Shown one piece after another: positions 42,250 through 53,400 of a stretch of 64,000 nt of DNA. The notes beneath the pieces are model-generated. The model was given only the letters and a program-made list of their open reading frames with translations. It was not told where the DNA came from and searched no databases. The position numbers and the translations under genes are program-made. Location: positions 7,832,170 to 7,896,169 of the forward strand of contig NC_021985.1 in assembly GCF_000444875.1 (NCBI RefSeq). The letters are read 5' to 3'. Every line of letters begins with the position of its first letter. Position 1 is the first letter of the stretch. Source of the DNA: Streptomyces collinus Tu 365 (GTDB lineage: Bacteria > Actinomycetota > Actinomycetes > Streptomycetales > Streptomycetaceae).

Positions 42250-44523
42250 ATGCTGTTCGACACGCTGACGGACGCGATCGGCCGCACGCCGCTCGTCCGG
42301 CTGCGCCTCGGCGCGGAACGCGGGGTGGAGGTCTACGCCAAGCTGGAACTCCAGAACCTGTTCGCGATGAAGGACCGGGTCGCGCGCAACATCCTCCTGG
42401 AGGCCAGAGCGCTCGGCACCCTGCGCCCCGGCGCCCCCGTGGTGGAGAGCTCCTCCGGCACCATGGCGCTCGGTGTCGCCCTCGTCGGCCGCTCCCTCGG
42501 CCACGAGGTGCACATCGTCACCGACCCCCGCATCGACCCCGTCACCCTGGCGAAGCTGCGCGCCCTGGGCTGCCGCGTGCACGTCGTCGAGGCGATGACC
42601 AGCCACGGCTGGCAGTCCGCACGCCTGGAGCGGCTCGCGGAACTGATGGCGGAACTGCCCGGCGCCTTCTGGCCCCAGCAGTACACCAACCCCGACAACC
42701 CCGGCGCCTACCGCGGCCTGGCCCGTGAACTGCTCGACAGCCTCGGCCACATCGACACCCTGGTCGGCGCGGTGGGCAGCGGCGGCTCGCTGTGCGGGAC
42801 GGGCCGCGTGCTGCGCGAGACGCTGCCCGACGTCCGCGTCGTCGGCGTCGACTGCGTCGGCAGCGCCCTCTTCGGGCAGCCGGACGTGCCGCAGCGGCTG
42901 CAGAGCGGCCTCGGCAACAGCCTCCTGCCGAAGAACCTCGACCGCCTGCTCGTCGACGAGGTCCACTGGCTCAACGACCACGAGGCGTTCGCCGCCACCC
43001 GCGACCTCGCCCGCGAACAGCAGATCTTCGGCGGCAACACCTCCGGCTCCGTCTACCGCGTCCTCGGCGACCTCGCCCGGCGCGCCGAACCCGGCTCCCG
43101 CATCGTCGGCATCCTGCCCGACCGCGGCGACCGCTACGCCGACACCGTCTACAGCGACGACCACTGGGAGGAGCACGCCCTGCACACCCTGCCGGCAGCG
43201 GACCGTCCCGCCGTCGTCACCGCCGGGACCGCCGTCACCACCTGGTCCCGGCAGACCTACCGCGCACCCGACGATCTGCGCCGCCACCTCGTGTTCGTCG
43301 AGTCCAACACCACCGGCACCGGCATGCTCGCCCTCGACCTCGCCCGGGACACGCTCGGGACCGAGCCCGTGCTGCTGACCGGCGACCCCGGCCGCTACCG
43401 GGGGCTGGAGGCCACCGGCGCCGAGGTGATCCGGTGCGACACCAACTCCGACGCGGCGCTGCGGGCCGCGCTCCAGGACCGCTTCCGCCGCGAGGAGATC
43501 GCCGGTGTCACCACCACCAGCGACTTCTACGTCCCCGCCGCCGCGCGCCTGGCCCGCTGGCTCGGCCTGCCGGGCAACCCGCCCGAGGCGGTGACCGCCT
43601 GCCGCGACAAGTCGGCCCTGCGGGCCCTGCTGCGGCGGGCCGGGGTGCACCAGCCCCGGTACGCGGTGGTGCGCGAGCCCGGAGAGGTGGCCGCGGCCGT
43701 CGCGCGGACCGGGCTGCCGTGCGTGGTCAAGCCCGCCGACGACTCCGGCTCGGTCAACGTGCTGCTGTGCACCGACGAGGCCCAGGCCCGCGCCCAGGCC
43801 GAGCGGATCCTCGCCGTCACCACCAACGTCCGCGGGATGCCGACCGCGCGGACCGTCCTCGTCGAGGAGTACCTGGACGGCCCCGAGTACAGCGTGGAGA
43901 TGTTCAGCCAGGACGGCGAGGCGGTCTGCGTCGGCATCACCGCCAAGTCCGTCACGGGCGACCCCCACTTCGTGGAGCACCGCCACCTCTTCCCCGCCCC
44001 GCTGCCGGCCGCCACCGCCGAGCGGATCACCGAGACCGTGATGGCCGCCCTGGACGCGGCCGGCATCCGCCTCGGCGCCACCCACACCGAGGTGAAGCTG
44101 ACCGGGAGCGGACCGGCCGTGATCGAGATCAACCCGCGCCCCGCGGGCGGCATGATCCCCGAGCTCGTCCGGCTGGCCAGCGGCGTCGACCTGCTGGAAC
44201 AGCAGCTGAAGGCCGCGACCGGACAGGCACCCGACCTCAAGCCCGGCCACGGCGCCCACGCCGGCATCCAGTTCCTGCTCGCCGACGCCGACGGGGTCCT
44301 CGACGCCGTCGACGGCGTGGCACGGGCGCGGGCCGTGGACGGCGTCGAAGCGGTGACCGTCACCGTCGCACCCGGCGCCGTGGTCCGCCGCGCACGCAGC
44401 GCGGGCGACCGCGTGGGGCACGTCATCGCCTGCCGTCCGGGCCCCGAGCAGGTGACGGCGGCGCTGGACGAGGCGCGGGACCTGCTCCGGCTCACGGTCG
44501 GCGAGCCCGCCGGCGCGCGCTGA
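42250..44523 (+). CDS. Fusion of cysteine-synthase-like PLP enzyme with ATP-grasp ligase
   Basis: 757 residues; ATG 42250, two bases after the kinase stop. Residues 1-325 are a fold-type II PLP enzyme: Lys 41 in AMKDR for the Schiff base, the ESSSGTMALG substrate loop, and GSGGSLCGTG for PLP phosphate. Residues about 360-757 are an ATP-grasp domain: CVVKPADDSGS, VLVEEYLDGPEYSVEMF, and the metal-binding EIN at 626-628 (VIEINPRPAGG). The PLP half should replace phosphate of phosphothreonine with an amine donor such as aspartate. The ATP-grasp half makes an amide or similar carboxylate-amine bond in its family; its partner here is unknown. The fusion is unusual and argues that both activities serve one pathway. 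Confidence 0.82.
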   Translation: MLFDTLTDAIGRTPLVRLRLGAERGVEVYAKLELQNLFAMKDRVARNILLEARALGTLRPGAPVVESSSGTMALGVALVGRSLGHEVHIVTDPRIDPVTLAKLRALGCRVHVVEAMTSHGWQSARLERLAELMAELPGAFWPQQYTNPDNPGAYRGLARELLDSLGHIDTLVGAVGSGGSLCGTGRVLRETLPDVRVVGVDCVGSALFGQPDVPQRLQSGLGNSLLPKNLDRLLVDEVHWLNDHEAFAATRDLAREQQIFGGNTSGSVYRVLGDLARRAEPGSRIVGILPDRGDRYADTVYSDDHWEEHALHTLPAADRPAVVTAGTAVTTWSRQTYRAPDDLRRHLVFVESNTTGTGMLALDLARDTLGTEPVLLTGDPGRYRGLEATGAEVIRCDTNSDAALRAALQDRFRREEIAGVTTTSDFYVPAAARLARWLGLPGNPPEAVTACRDKSALRALLRRAGVHQPRYAVVREPGEVAAAVARTGLPCVVKPADDSGSVNVLLCTDEAQARAQAERILAVTTNVRGMPTARTVLVEEYLDGPEYSVEMFSQDGEAVCVGITAKSVTGDPHFVEHRHLFPAPLPAATAERITETVMAALDAAGIRLGATHTEVKLTGSGPAVIEINPRPAGGMIPELVRLASGVDLLEQQLKAATGQAPDLKPGHGAHAGIQFLLADADGVLDAVDGVARARAVDGVEAVTVTVAPGAVVRRARSAGDRVGHVIACRPGPEQVTAALDEARDLLRLTVGEPAGAR

Positions 44524-44615
44524 CGGCGGCCGGCCCTCCCCGCCCGCCCCGACCCCTCTCGTGCGCCGTGCGGACCCGTCCGGCGCTCCCCTCCCACCCA
44601 TCCAGGAGAACCCTC

Positions 44616-44840
44616 ATGAGCAACCCCTTCGAGAACGACGACGCCGTCTACCTGGTCGTCCGCAACGACGAGCTCCAGCACTCGCTGTGGCCCGCCGACC
44701 TGCCCGTGCCCGCCGGCTGGACCACGGTCCACGGCCCGGACGGCCGCCAGGACTGCCTCGACTTCGTCGAGCGGAACTGGACCGACATGCGGCCCGCTTC
44801 CCTGGTCGCGGCCCTCGCCGGGGACACGGCCCGTGGCTGA
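44616..44840 (+). CDS. mbtH: MbtH-like protein
   Basis: 74 residues, AGGAG upstream. MbtH signature: NDELQHSLWP and NWTDMRP with the conserved Trp residues. These small proteins bind adenylation domains and are needed for their folding or activity. The stop overlaps the start of the next NRPS gene. Confidence 0.95.
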   Translation: MSNPFENDDAVYLVVRNDELQHSLWPADLPVPAGWTTVHGPDGRQDCLDFVERNWTDMRPASLVAALAGDTARG

Positions 44841-46890
44841 GCCCGTACGTCCGCTGCCCGGCCCCGGCGCACCTGACGTACCGGCGGCCGGGACGGCCCT
44901 GGCGGGCCGGGCCTCGGCCGGGGCCGAGGCCCTCCCGGACGACACCGCGCCACCTGCCGGGCAGGACACACGTGCCGCCCGGAACGGCGGCGACGGGGCG
45001 AGCATGCCGGGCGGCGACTGGATGTCCGGGGCGGCGTCCGCGCCGGAGCACGACGAGGCGTCCGGGCCGGAGCGCCAAGGGGCAGCCGCGCCCGAGGCGT
45101 CCGCACCGCACGACGGCGGCTCGTCCGGGGCCGCGTGCGGCTCCGTGGACGCCCTGCGGCGGCTGGTCGCCCAGGTGCTGGGGCTGGCCGCCGACGCCGT
45201 CGGGGCCGGGCAGGGGTTCACCGAACTCGGTGGCGACAGCATCCAGGCCATCCAGGTCGTCAGCCGCGCCCGGGCCGCCGGGCTGCTGCTCACCACCCGA
45301 GACGTCCTGCGCAGCGACAGCCTCGCCGCGCTCGCCACCACCGCCCGCTCGACGGACGGCCCCGGCGCGGGCGAGGGCCCGGCGGAACCACCGCGGCGCA
45401 CCGGGCCCGTGGCCGCGACCCCGATCATGGCCTGGCTCGGCGAACTCGACGGCCCCGTCGACACCTACCACCAGTCGCTCGTCGTCCGCACACCCGCGGC
45501 ATTCCGCGCCGAGCACGCCGTCCGCGTCGTGCAGAGCCTCCTCGACACGCACGACATGCTGCGGCTCACCGTGCCCGGCGGGGCGGGCGCCGCTGCCGCG
45601 GAGTGCTTCGTGCCGCCGCCGGGCGGGATCGACGCGCACACCCTCGTCGAGCACGTCCACGCGCCCGACGCCACCGACACCGAGCTGCCGGCCCTCACCG
45701 CCGGACGGATCGCGGCCGCCCGGCACTCGCTGTCCCCGGCGGACGGCGTCATGGTGCGCGCCGTCCTCGTCGACCGGGGCCCGCTCCGGCAGGGCCGGCT
45801 GGCGCTGGTCGTCCACCACCTCGTGGTCGACGGCGTGTCCTGGCGCATCCTCCAGGACGACCTGCGTACCTGCTGGGAACGGCTCGCCGCGGGGCAGGAC
45901 CCCGTCCTCGAACCCGCGCCCACGCCGTTCGCCCACTGGGCCGACCTGATCGCCGCCGACGCCACCTCCGGCCGCCGGATGGCGGAGGCGACACGGTGGG
46001 CCGAGACCCTGCGCCCCGCCCCCGAACCCCTCGGCGGCATCTGCCCGCTGGACCGCCTCGACCCGGAGAGCGCGGACCGCCGGCTCACCCTCACCCTGCC
46101 CCCGGAGGTGGCCGAGCCCCTGCTCACCGCGGTGCCCGGCATCGTCAACGGCACCGTCAACGACGTCCTGCTCACCGGGCTGGCCCTCGCGGTCCTCGCC
46201 TGGCGGCGCCCGGTCACGGGCCCGGCGGACGGCGGCACCGTGCTGGTCGATGTCGAGGGCCACGGCCGCCAGGACATCGCCGGCGCCCCCGACCTGTCGC
46301 GCACCGTCGGCTGGTTCACCACCGTCCACCCTGTCCGCTTCGACCTCGGCCGGCCCGACCTGGACGACGTCCGCACGGACGGGCCCGCCGCCGGGGCGGT
46401 GCTGCGCATGGTCAAGGAAACCTTGCGGGCCGTCCCCGACCACGGCATCGGCCACGGCCTGCTGCGCCACGGCAACAGCCGTACCCGCCCCGCCCTCGCG
46501 GCCCTCGGCGTCCCCGAGATCGGGTTCAACTACCTCGGCCGCTTCCCGATGGGCGACAGCGCCGACTGGTCCGCCGCGCCCGGACACGACGTCGCCCTCG
46601 ACGAGTCCGACGACGGCCTGGCGATGGCCCACGCGGTGGAGGTGAACGCCGCCGCCCACGACGGCCCCGGCGGCACCGCCCTCAGCGCCACCTGGACCTG
46701 GGCGGGCAACGCCTGCCCCGACGACCGCGCCCACGCCCTGGCCCACGAGTGGTTCGCCGTGCTGCGCGCCCTCGTGGCGTACGCGGAGCTGCCCGGCGCC
46801 GTCGGGCTCACCCCGTCCGACGTGTCCCTGCCCGGCCTCGGCCAGGCCGACCTCGACGCCTTCGAAGCCCAGTTCGGAGAACTGCTGTGA
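44833..46890 (+). CDS. NRPS T-E didomain without adenylation domain
   Basis: 685 residues; GTG overlaps the MbtH stop. The first 100 residues are a Gly/Ala/Pro-rich linker with no domain. Then a carrier domain with GGDSI (Ser 136), the form that precedes epimerases, and an epimerisation domain at about 190-650: HHLVVDGVSW (His 328-329, Asp 333), EGHGR, RTVGWFTT and the FNYLG motif. No A or C domain is present, so its carrier must be loaded by another protein; the free-standing A domain at 53745 is the obvious candidate. Product: a D-configured aminoacyl or peptidyl thioester. Confidence 0.9.
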   Translation: MAEPVRPLPGPGAPDVPAAGTALAGRASAGAEALPDDTAPPAGQDTRAARNGGDGASMPGGDWMSGAASAPEHDEASGPERQGAAAPEASAPHDGGSSGAACGSVDALRRLVAQVLGLAADAVGAGQGFTELGGDSIQAIQVVSRARAAGLLLTTRDVLRSDSLAALATTARSTDGPGAGEGPAEPPRRTGPVAATPIMAWLGELDGPVDTYHQSLVVRTPAAFRAEHAVRVVQSLLDTHDMLRLTVPGGAGAAAAECFVPPPGGIDAHTLVEHVHAPDATDTELPALTAGRIAAARHSLSPADGVMVRAVLVDRGPLRQGRLALVVHHLVVDGVSWRILQDDLRTCWERLAAGQDPVLEPAPTPFAHWADLIAADATSGRRMAEATRWAETLRPAPEPLGGICPLDRLDPESADRRLTLTLPPEVAEPLLTAVPGIVNGTVNDVLLTGLALAVLAWRRPVTGPADGGTVLVDVEGHGRQDIAGAPDLSRTVGWFTTVHPVRFDLGRPDLDDVRTDGPAAGAVLRMVKETLRAVPDHGIGHGLLRHGNSRTRPALAALGVPEIGFNYLGRFPMGDSADWSAAPGHDVALDESDDGLAMAHAVEVNAAAHDGPGGTALSATWTWAGNACPDDRAHALAHEWFAVLRALVAYAELPGAVGLTPSDVSLPGLGQADLDAFEAQFGELL

Positions 46891-49800
46891 TCCCGCTGTC
46901 CCACGCCCAGCGCCGCCTGTGGTTCCTCAGCCGCGACGGCGACCCCGGCGGCCAGTACAACATCCCGGTCGGGCTGCGTCTGCACGGCGCCCTCGACCGC
47001 GCCGCCCTCACCATCGCCCTCACGGACGTGACCGCCCGGCACGAAGCGCTGCGCACCGTCTTCCCGCACGACGACGGCGTCCCCCGGCAGCACGTCCTCG
47101 ACCCCGGCACCGCCCCGGACCTGACGGTCACCGCCGCCCCCGCCGACGAGCACCCCCGCCGCGCGCGGGAGGCCGCCGTGCCCTCCTTCGACCTGGCGAC
47201 CCGACTCCCGCTGCGCGCCCACCTGTTCACCGACGGCGACGAAGACCACTACCTGCTGCTGGTCCTGCACCACATCGCGGGCGACGGCGCCTCCCTCGAC
47301 GTCCTCCTGCACGACCTGTCCGCCGCCTACACCGCCCGGCTCCTCGGCCGGGAACCGGACTGGCCCGACCTGCCCGTCCAGTACCCGGACTACGCCCTGT
47401 GGCGGCACGAGGTCCTCGGCGACCCCGCCGACCCGGACTCCGAGCACACCCGGCAGCTCGACCACCGTGCCCGTGCCCTGGCCGGGCTGCCCGAGGAGCA
47501 CACCCTCCCCACCGACCGGCCCCGTCCCGCCGTGGCCTCCCACCGTGGCGCCGTCGTCACCGCCGCGACCGGCGCCCGCACCCACGCCCGCCTCGCCGGC
47601 CTCGCCCGCGACCGCCGTGCCACCGTCTTCATGACCGTCCAGGCCGCGTTCGCCGCCCTGCTCACCCGCCTCGGCGCGGGCACGGACCTCGCCCTCGGCT
47701 GCCCGGTCGACGGCCGCGACGACGAGGCGCTTGAACACCTCGTGGGCCTCTTCGTCGACACCGTCGTGGTCCGGGCCGACACCTCGGGCGGCCCCGCGTT
47801 CACCGAGCTGCTCGACCGGGTCCGCGACGCCGCCCTGGACGCCCACGCCCACCGGGACGTGCCGTTCGACGCCCTCGTGGACCGGCTCAACCCGCCCCGG
47901 ACACCCGGCCGCCACCCCCTGTTCCAGATCGCGGTCGCCGGCCGTCGGGACACCGGCGGCGCGCCCGTCCTGCCGGGCCTGCGGACACGGACGGAGGCCG
48001 TGCGCACCGCCACGGCCAAGTTCGACCTGACCCTCGAGGTCGACGAGCGCCTCGACGCGGACGACCGGCCCGCGGGCATCGGGCTCATCCTCGAATACGC
48101 CACCGACCTGTTCGACGCCGGCACCGCCCGACTGCTCCTGGACCGGCTGGTCCGCCTCCTCGACGCCGTCGCCGGCGACCCCACCGCTCCGGTCGCCGAG
48201 CACGACCTGCTGACCCCCGGTGAGCGCGCCGCCGTCACCGAGGGCTGGCAGGGCGCGCCGGCCGTGGCCCACGACACCACCGTGCACGCCCTGTTCGCGC
48301 GGCGGGCCGCGGCCCACCCCGAGCGCACCGCCGTCGTCTGCGGCGACCGGGAGACGGGCTACGGCGAACTCGACGCCCTCGCCGAGCGGGTGGCGGCGGC
48401 CCTCGCGGACGCGGGGGTGCGACCCGGCGACACCGTCGCCCTCCTCATGGAGCGGTCGACCGACCTGATCGCCGGCTGTCTCGGCGTGCTGAAGGCCGGG
48501 GCGGCGTACCTGCCGCTCGACGCCCGCGCACCGCGCGCCCGTTCCGCGGCGGTCGTGTCCGCGGCGGGGGCGTCGGTCCTCCTCACCGACCCGGGCACCG
48601 ACACCGACGGCCTCGGCGTCGGGCACGTCCTGCGACCCGGCGAGGACGAGGCCGCCGGCCGTCCCTCCCCGGACGGCCGCGACGACGACACGGCCGGGGC
48701 GGTCCCGGTCACCGGGCGCCCCGACGACCTCGCCTACGTGATGTACACCTCGGGCTCCACCGGCACGCCCAAGGGCGTCGCCGTGGCCCACCGCGACATC
48801 GTCGCCCTGGCCCTGGACCGGCGCTGGCGCGGCGGCGCCCACGACCGGGTCCTGTTCCGCTCCCCGCACGCCTTCGACGCCTCCACCTACGAGCTGTGGG
48901 TGCCACTGCTCACCGGCGGCCTCGTGGTGGTGGCTCCGCCCGGCGACCTGGACGTCGACGGCATCGCCCGGCTCATCGGCGACCAGCGGGTCACCGGGAC
49001 CTTCCTGACGGCCACCCTCTTCAACGAACTGGCCGACCGCTGCCCGCAGCTGCTGGGCACCCTGCGCGAGGTGATGACCGGTGGTGAGGCCGCCTCCCCG
49101 GCCGCCGTACGCCGGGTCCGCGCGCACTGCCCGGACACCATCGTGACCAACGCCTACGGGCCGACGGAGACCACCACGTTCGCCGCGCTGTTCCCGCTGG
49201 GCCCCGGGGACGACATCCCGGCCGGCCAGGTGCCGATCGGACGCCCCCTGGACGGCACCCGGCTGCACGTCCTCGACGACCGTCTCGCTCCCGTCCCGCC
49301 CGGTGTCACCGGCGAGCTGTACATCGCGGGTGCCGGACTGGCCCGCGGCTACCTGGGACGCCCCGGACTCACCGCGGAACGCTTCACGGCCTGCCCGTCG
49401 GGACCGCCGGGCACACGGATGTACCGCACCGGCGACCTGGCCCGCTGGACGCGGGACGGCCAGGTCGAGTACCTGGGGCGCGCCGACCGCCAGATCAAGA
49501 TCCGCGGGCTGCGCATCGAGCCGGGCGAGATCGAGAACGCCCTGGCGGGCCACCCGGACGTGGGCCGGGCCGCGGTCACCGTCGTGCCGGGCGCCGCCGG
49601 TCCGTCGCTCGCCGGGTACGTGGTGGCCGCCGAGGGCAGGTGTCCCGACCCGGTCGCGCTGCGCGCCCACCTGCGGGGCGAACTGCCGGACTGGATGGTC
49701 CCCTTGACGATCACGGTGCTCGACCGGTTCCCGGTGACCCCCAACGGCAAGACCGACCTGGCCGCGCTGCCCGCGCCCGGCCCCGCCGCCGGGGAACGGC

Positions 49801-50108
49801 CCTACCAGGCGCCGCGCGACGACACCGAACGCGCGCTCGCCGGGTTGTGGGAGCGGCTGCTCGGTGTGGAACACGTCGGCGTCCACGACGACTTCTTCGC
49901 CCTCGGCGGGCACTCCCTGCTCGCGACCCGCCTCCTCGCGCAGGTGCGGTCCCTCCTCGGTGCCGCCGTCACCGTCCGGGCCTTCTTCGCGGGGCCCACG
50001 GTCGCCCGGCTCGCGGAGGCCGCGAGGACCGCCGCCGTGGCCACCCCCGACGACGAGCCCCCGGTCGTGCGCCGCGCCCGCCGCGCAGGCCACGCAGGCC
50101 GCGTCTGA
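46887..50108 (+). CDS. Single-module NRPS (C-A-T), aliphatic-type pocket
   Basis: 1073 residues; GTG overlaps the T-E stop (GTGA). The C domain begins immediately (PLSHAQRRLWFL, an LCL-type N-terminus) with HHIAGDG at His 128-129. The A domain (about 470-985) has TSGSTGTPKG, and its pocket reads D-A-Y-F-M-G-A-T-F-K, close to Val/Ile-type codes (for example D-A-Y-W-W-G-G-T-F-K for Val) but with no exact match I know. T domain GGHSLL (Ser 1010). No E or TE. Predicted to add a branched aliphatic residue, low certainty. Confidence 0.9.
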   Translation: MIPLSHAQRRLWFLSRDGDPGGQYNIPVGLRLHGALDRAALTIALTDVTARHEALRTVFPHDDGVPRQHVLDPGTAPDLTVTAAPADEHPRRAREAAVPSFDLATRLPLRAHLFTDGDEDHYLLLVLHHIAGDGASLDVLLHDLSAAYTARLLGREPDWPDLPVQYPDYALWRHEVLGDPADPDSEHTRQLDHRARALAGLPEEHTLPTDRPRPAVASHRGAVVTAATGARTHARLAGLARDRRATVFMTVQAAFAALLTRLGAGTDLALGCPVDGRDDEALEHLVGLFVDTVVVRADTSGGPAFTELLDRVRDAALDAHAHRDVPFDALVDRLNPPRTPGRHPLFQIAVAGRRDTGGAPVLPGLRTRTEAVRTATAKFDLTLEVDERLDADDRPAGIGLILEYATDLFDAGTARLLLDRLVRLLDAVAGDPTAPVAEHDLLTPGERAAVTEGWQGAPAVAHDTTVHALFARRAAAHPERTAVVCGDRETGYGELDALAERVAAALADAGVRPGDTVALLMERSTDLIAGCLGVLKAGAAYLPLDARAPRARSAAVVSAAGASVLLTDPGTDTDGLGVGHVLRPGEDEAAGRPSPDGRDDDTAGAVPVTGRPDDLAYVMYTSGSTGTPKGVAVAHRDIVALALDRRWRGGAHDRVLFRSPHAFDASTYELWVPLLTGGLVVVAPPGDLDVDGIARLIGDQRVTGTFLTATLFNELADRCPQLLGTLREVMTGGEAASPAAVRRVRAHCPDTIVTNAYGPTETTTFAALFPLGPGDDIPAGQVPIGRPLDGTRLHVLDDRLAPVPPGVTGELYIAGAGLARGYLGRPGLTAERFTACPSGPPGTRMYRTGDLARWTRDGQVEYLGRADRQIKIRGLRIEPGEIENALAGHPDVGRAAVTVVPGAAGPSLAGYVVAAEGRCPDPVALRAHLRGELPDWMVPLTITVLDRFPVTPNGKTDLAALPAPGPAAGERPYQAPRDDTERALAGLWERLLGVEHVGVHDDFFALGGHSLLATRLLAQVRSLLGAAVTVRAFFAGPTVARLAEAARTAAVATPDDEPPVVRRARRAGHAGRV

Positions 50109-50151
50109 CCGAACCACCGAACCACCGAACCACCGAACCACCGAACCACCG
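50108..50151 (+). repeat. Five and a half tandem copies of ACCGAACC; start of a 302-base gap
   Basis: The 8-base unit begins at the last base of the NRPS stop codon. The rest of the gap to the next start at 50411 is C-rich with no convincing gene; it ends in an AGGGA ribosome site. No T-rich terminator is visible, so transcription may read on. Confidence 0.85.
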
Positions 50152-50410
50152 TGCAGCCGCGGTCCGGCCACCGGCCCAGGACAGTCCGGTCACCGGCCGA
50201 GGCGGCCGTCACCCGCCGGCCCACACGGGACGGCCCACCACCCGCCGCCCGACCGGCACTCGCTCACCACCCGAGCATCCGCACCGCACCGCACCGCGCC
50301 GGAACGGGCCCGCGAGAGCCCCGCCGAGCCGAGCCCCGGCACGCGCCGGGCACGCCCCCGTCCCCTGCCTCCCCCTACCGTCCCGCACCCACCGACCCCA
50401 GGGAACCACC

Positions 50411-53400
50411 GTGAGCCGTACCCCGTCCGCCGCGTCGCCCGAGCCCGCCGCCGCGCAGCCCGTCCGTTCCGTCCCCTCCACGGCCCCCGCGCAAGCCTCG
50501 CCGGCGGTCACCGGGGCGGGGGCCGCGCCCAAGGTCGAGGACGTGCTGCCGCTCTCGCCCCTGCAGGAGGGCATCCTCTTCCACGCGCTCTTCGACGAGC
50601 GCGAGCGGGACGTCTACGTGGCGCAGCTCCTGCTCGACCTGTCCGGCCCGCTGGACGCCGGGCGGCTGCGCGCGGCCGCCGACGCCGTGCTGGCCCGCCA
50701 CGCCGCCCTGCGCGCCGGGTTCCTGCGCCGCGCCTCCGGCGAGCCCGCACAGGTCGTGCGGCGCGAGGCGCCGGTGCCGTGGGAGGAGCGAGACCTGTCC
50801 TCGCTCGACGCGCAGGGTCAGGCCGACGCCGTGGCGACGCTGCTCGCCGAGGACCGGTCCCGGCGTTTCGACCTGACGCGGCCGCCGCTGCTCCGCCTCA
50901 CCCTGCTGCGCACCGGACCGCTCAGCCACCGGCTGCTGTTGACGTACCACCACATCGTGCTGGACGGCTGGTCCTGGCCCGTGCTCGTGCGCGAGCTGCT
51001 CGCCCTGCACGACGCCGGACCCGACGGCGCCGAACTGCCCCCGGTCACCCCGTACGCGTCGTTCCTGGGCTGGCTCGGCGACCGTGACACGGACGCGGCC
51101 CGCGACGCCTGGGGCCGGGCCCTGGAGGGGCTGGCCGGCGGCAGCCGCACAGCGCCGGTCTCCGGCCCCTCCGCGCTGCTGCCTCACCGCGTCGAGACCG
51201 TCCTCACCACCGTCCTCACCGACCGGCTGACCGCCTTCGCCCGCGCCCACCGCATCACCCCGAGCACCCTGCTGCAGGGCTCGTGGGCGCTGCTGCTCGC
51301 CAACCGGCTGCGCTCCGACGACGTCGTCTTCGGCGCCGTCGTCAGCGGGCGCCCGGCCGAACTGGCGGGCGTCGCCGACATCGTGGGCCTGTGCATCAAC
51401 ACCGTGCCGGTGCGGGTCCGCGTCGACCGCACCGAGCCCCTGGCCGGTCTGTTCACCCGGCTCCAGGACGAGCAGGCCCGGCTGATCGAGCACCACCACC
51501 TCGGGCTCACCGAGATCCAGCGCACCGCCGGGACCGGTGAACTGTTCGACTCCTGCGTGGCCTTCCAGAACTACCCCGTGGACGCCGCCGGTCTCGCCGC
51601 GCTGTCCACGGGCGACCTGCGGGTCGTCGCCGTGGACCCGCACGACGCGGCCCACTACCCGCTCACCCTGACCGCGATCCCCGGCGACCGGCTGCGCCTG
51701 CAGATCGACTACCGCCCGGACGCCTTCACGGCCGCCGACGCACAGGCCCTGCTCGACCGTCTCGTCCGCCTCCTTCAGGCCGTGGCCGACGACCCGGCCC
51801 GCCCGGCGGGAGCCGTGGACCTGCTCTCGCCAGCCGAACGGCAGCGCGTGCTGGTGGAGTTCAACGACACCGGCCGCGACGAGGACTACGCCGAAGTGAC
51901 GGACCGCGTGCGGCGCCAGGCGCACCTGCGGCCGAACGCCGTCGCGGTCACCGACGAGTCGGGCCGTGAACTGTCGTACGCCGAACTCGTCGTCCGGGCC
52001 GACGCCCTGGCCGGGCGGCTGCGGGCGGAAGGAGTGGAGGACGGCGCCCTCGTCGCCGTCCTCGGCGAACCGACGGCCCGCACACCGGTCGCGCTCCTCG
52101 CCGTCCTGGGCGCCGGGGCTGCCTACGTGCCGCTCGACCCGGACGGCCCGGTCGTACGCACCGCCGGGCTGCTCACCGCCGGGGCGGTGCCGTGGCTCCT
52201 GACGGCACCCGAACAGCGGGCGCGCGCCGAGGAGATCGCCGCGGCCGCCGCACACCCCGTGCGCGTGCTGGACCTGGACGACGGCGCGGGCCGTCCGTCC
52301 GGGCAGCCGTCCCGGGACGGCGGCGGACGCGACGCCCTGGCCTACGTGTGCTTCACCTCCGGATCCACCGGCCGCCCCAAGGGCGCCATGGTGCACCGGC
52401 GCGGCATGAACAACCACCTGCTCGCCAAGCTCGACGACCTGCGGCTCACCGCCGAGGACGGCGTGGTGATGAACGCGCCGCTCACCTTCGACATCTCCGT
52501 GTGGCAGATGCTCGCCCCGCTGATCACCGGCGGCCGCGTCCACCTGGTCTCCCGCGACACCGCCCGCGACCCCGACGCACTGTTCGCGACCGTCGCCCGG
52601 CACGGCATCACCGTCATGGAGACCGTCCCCTCCTTCGTGCGCGCCGCCCTCGACCTGTGGGACTCCGGCGTGCCGCAGCCCGCGCTCCCCGCGCTGCGCT
52701 GGTTCGTCGTCAACGGCGAGGTGCTGCCGCCGGACCTGTGCACCCGCTGGTACGACCGCCACCCCGGCGCGGCGATCGTCAACGCCTACGGGCTGACCGA
52801 GTGCTCGGACGACAACACGCACGCGTTCATCGGCCGGGAGGTGGACGGGCTGCTGGAGCAGGGCCGCCTGCCGGTCGGCCGGCCGCTGCGCAACAACCGG
52901 CTCTACATCCTCGACCCGTCGCTGGCACCCGTGCCGCCCGGCGTGCCCGGCGAACTCTTCATCGCCGGCACCGGTGTGGGGCCGGGCTACCTCAACGAGC
53001 CCCGTCGCAGCAGCGAGCGCTACGTCCCCGACCCGTTCGCCGGCGAACCCGGCGCCCGGATGTACCGCACCGGCGATCTGGCCCGGCTGCGCGCCGACGG
53101 CCAGCTGGACTTCCTCGGACGCCAGGACCACCAGGTCAAGATCCGCGGCAACCGCATCGAACTCGGCGAGGTGGAGACCGCGCTGCGGGCCGTGCCGGAC
53201 GTCGGGGACGCGGTGGTGACCGTGGACCGCGACGGCGCCGGGCAGCAGCGGCTCGTCGGCTGGTTCACCGGCGAGGCGGACACCGACGACATCCGCGCCG
53301 CGCTCACCCGGAGCCTGCCGGCCTACATGGTGCCCTCGCTGCTGTTCGCGCTGCCCGCCCTGCCGCTGACCACCAACGGTAAGATCGACCGCAGGGCCCT

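Noticed and set aside
46530..50171. A 1213-codon minus-strand open frame
   Set aside because: Antisense shadow of the T-E and C-A-T genes; no recognisable protein motif.
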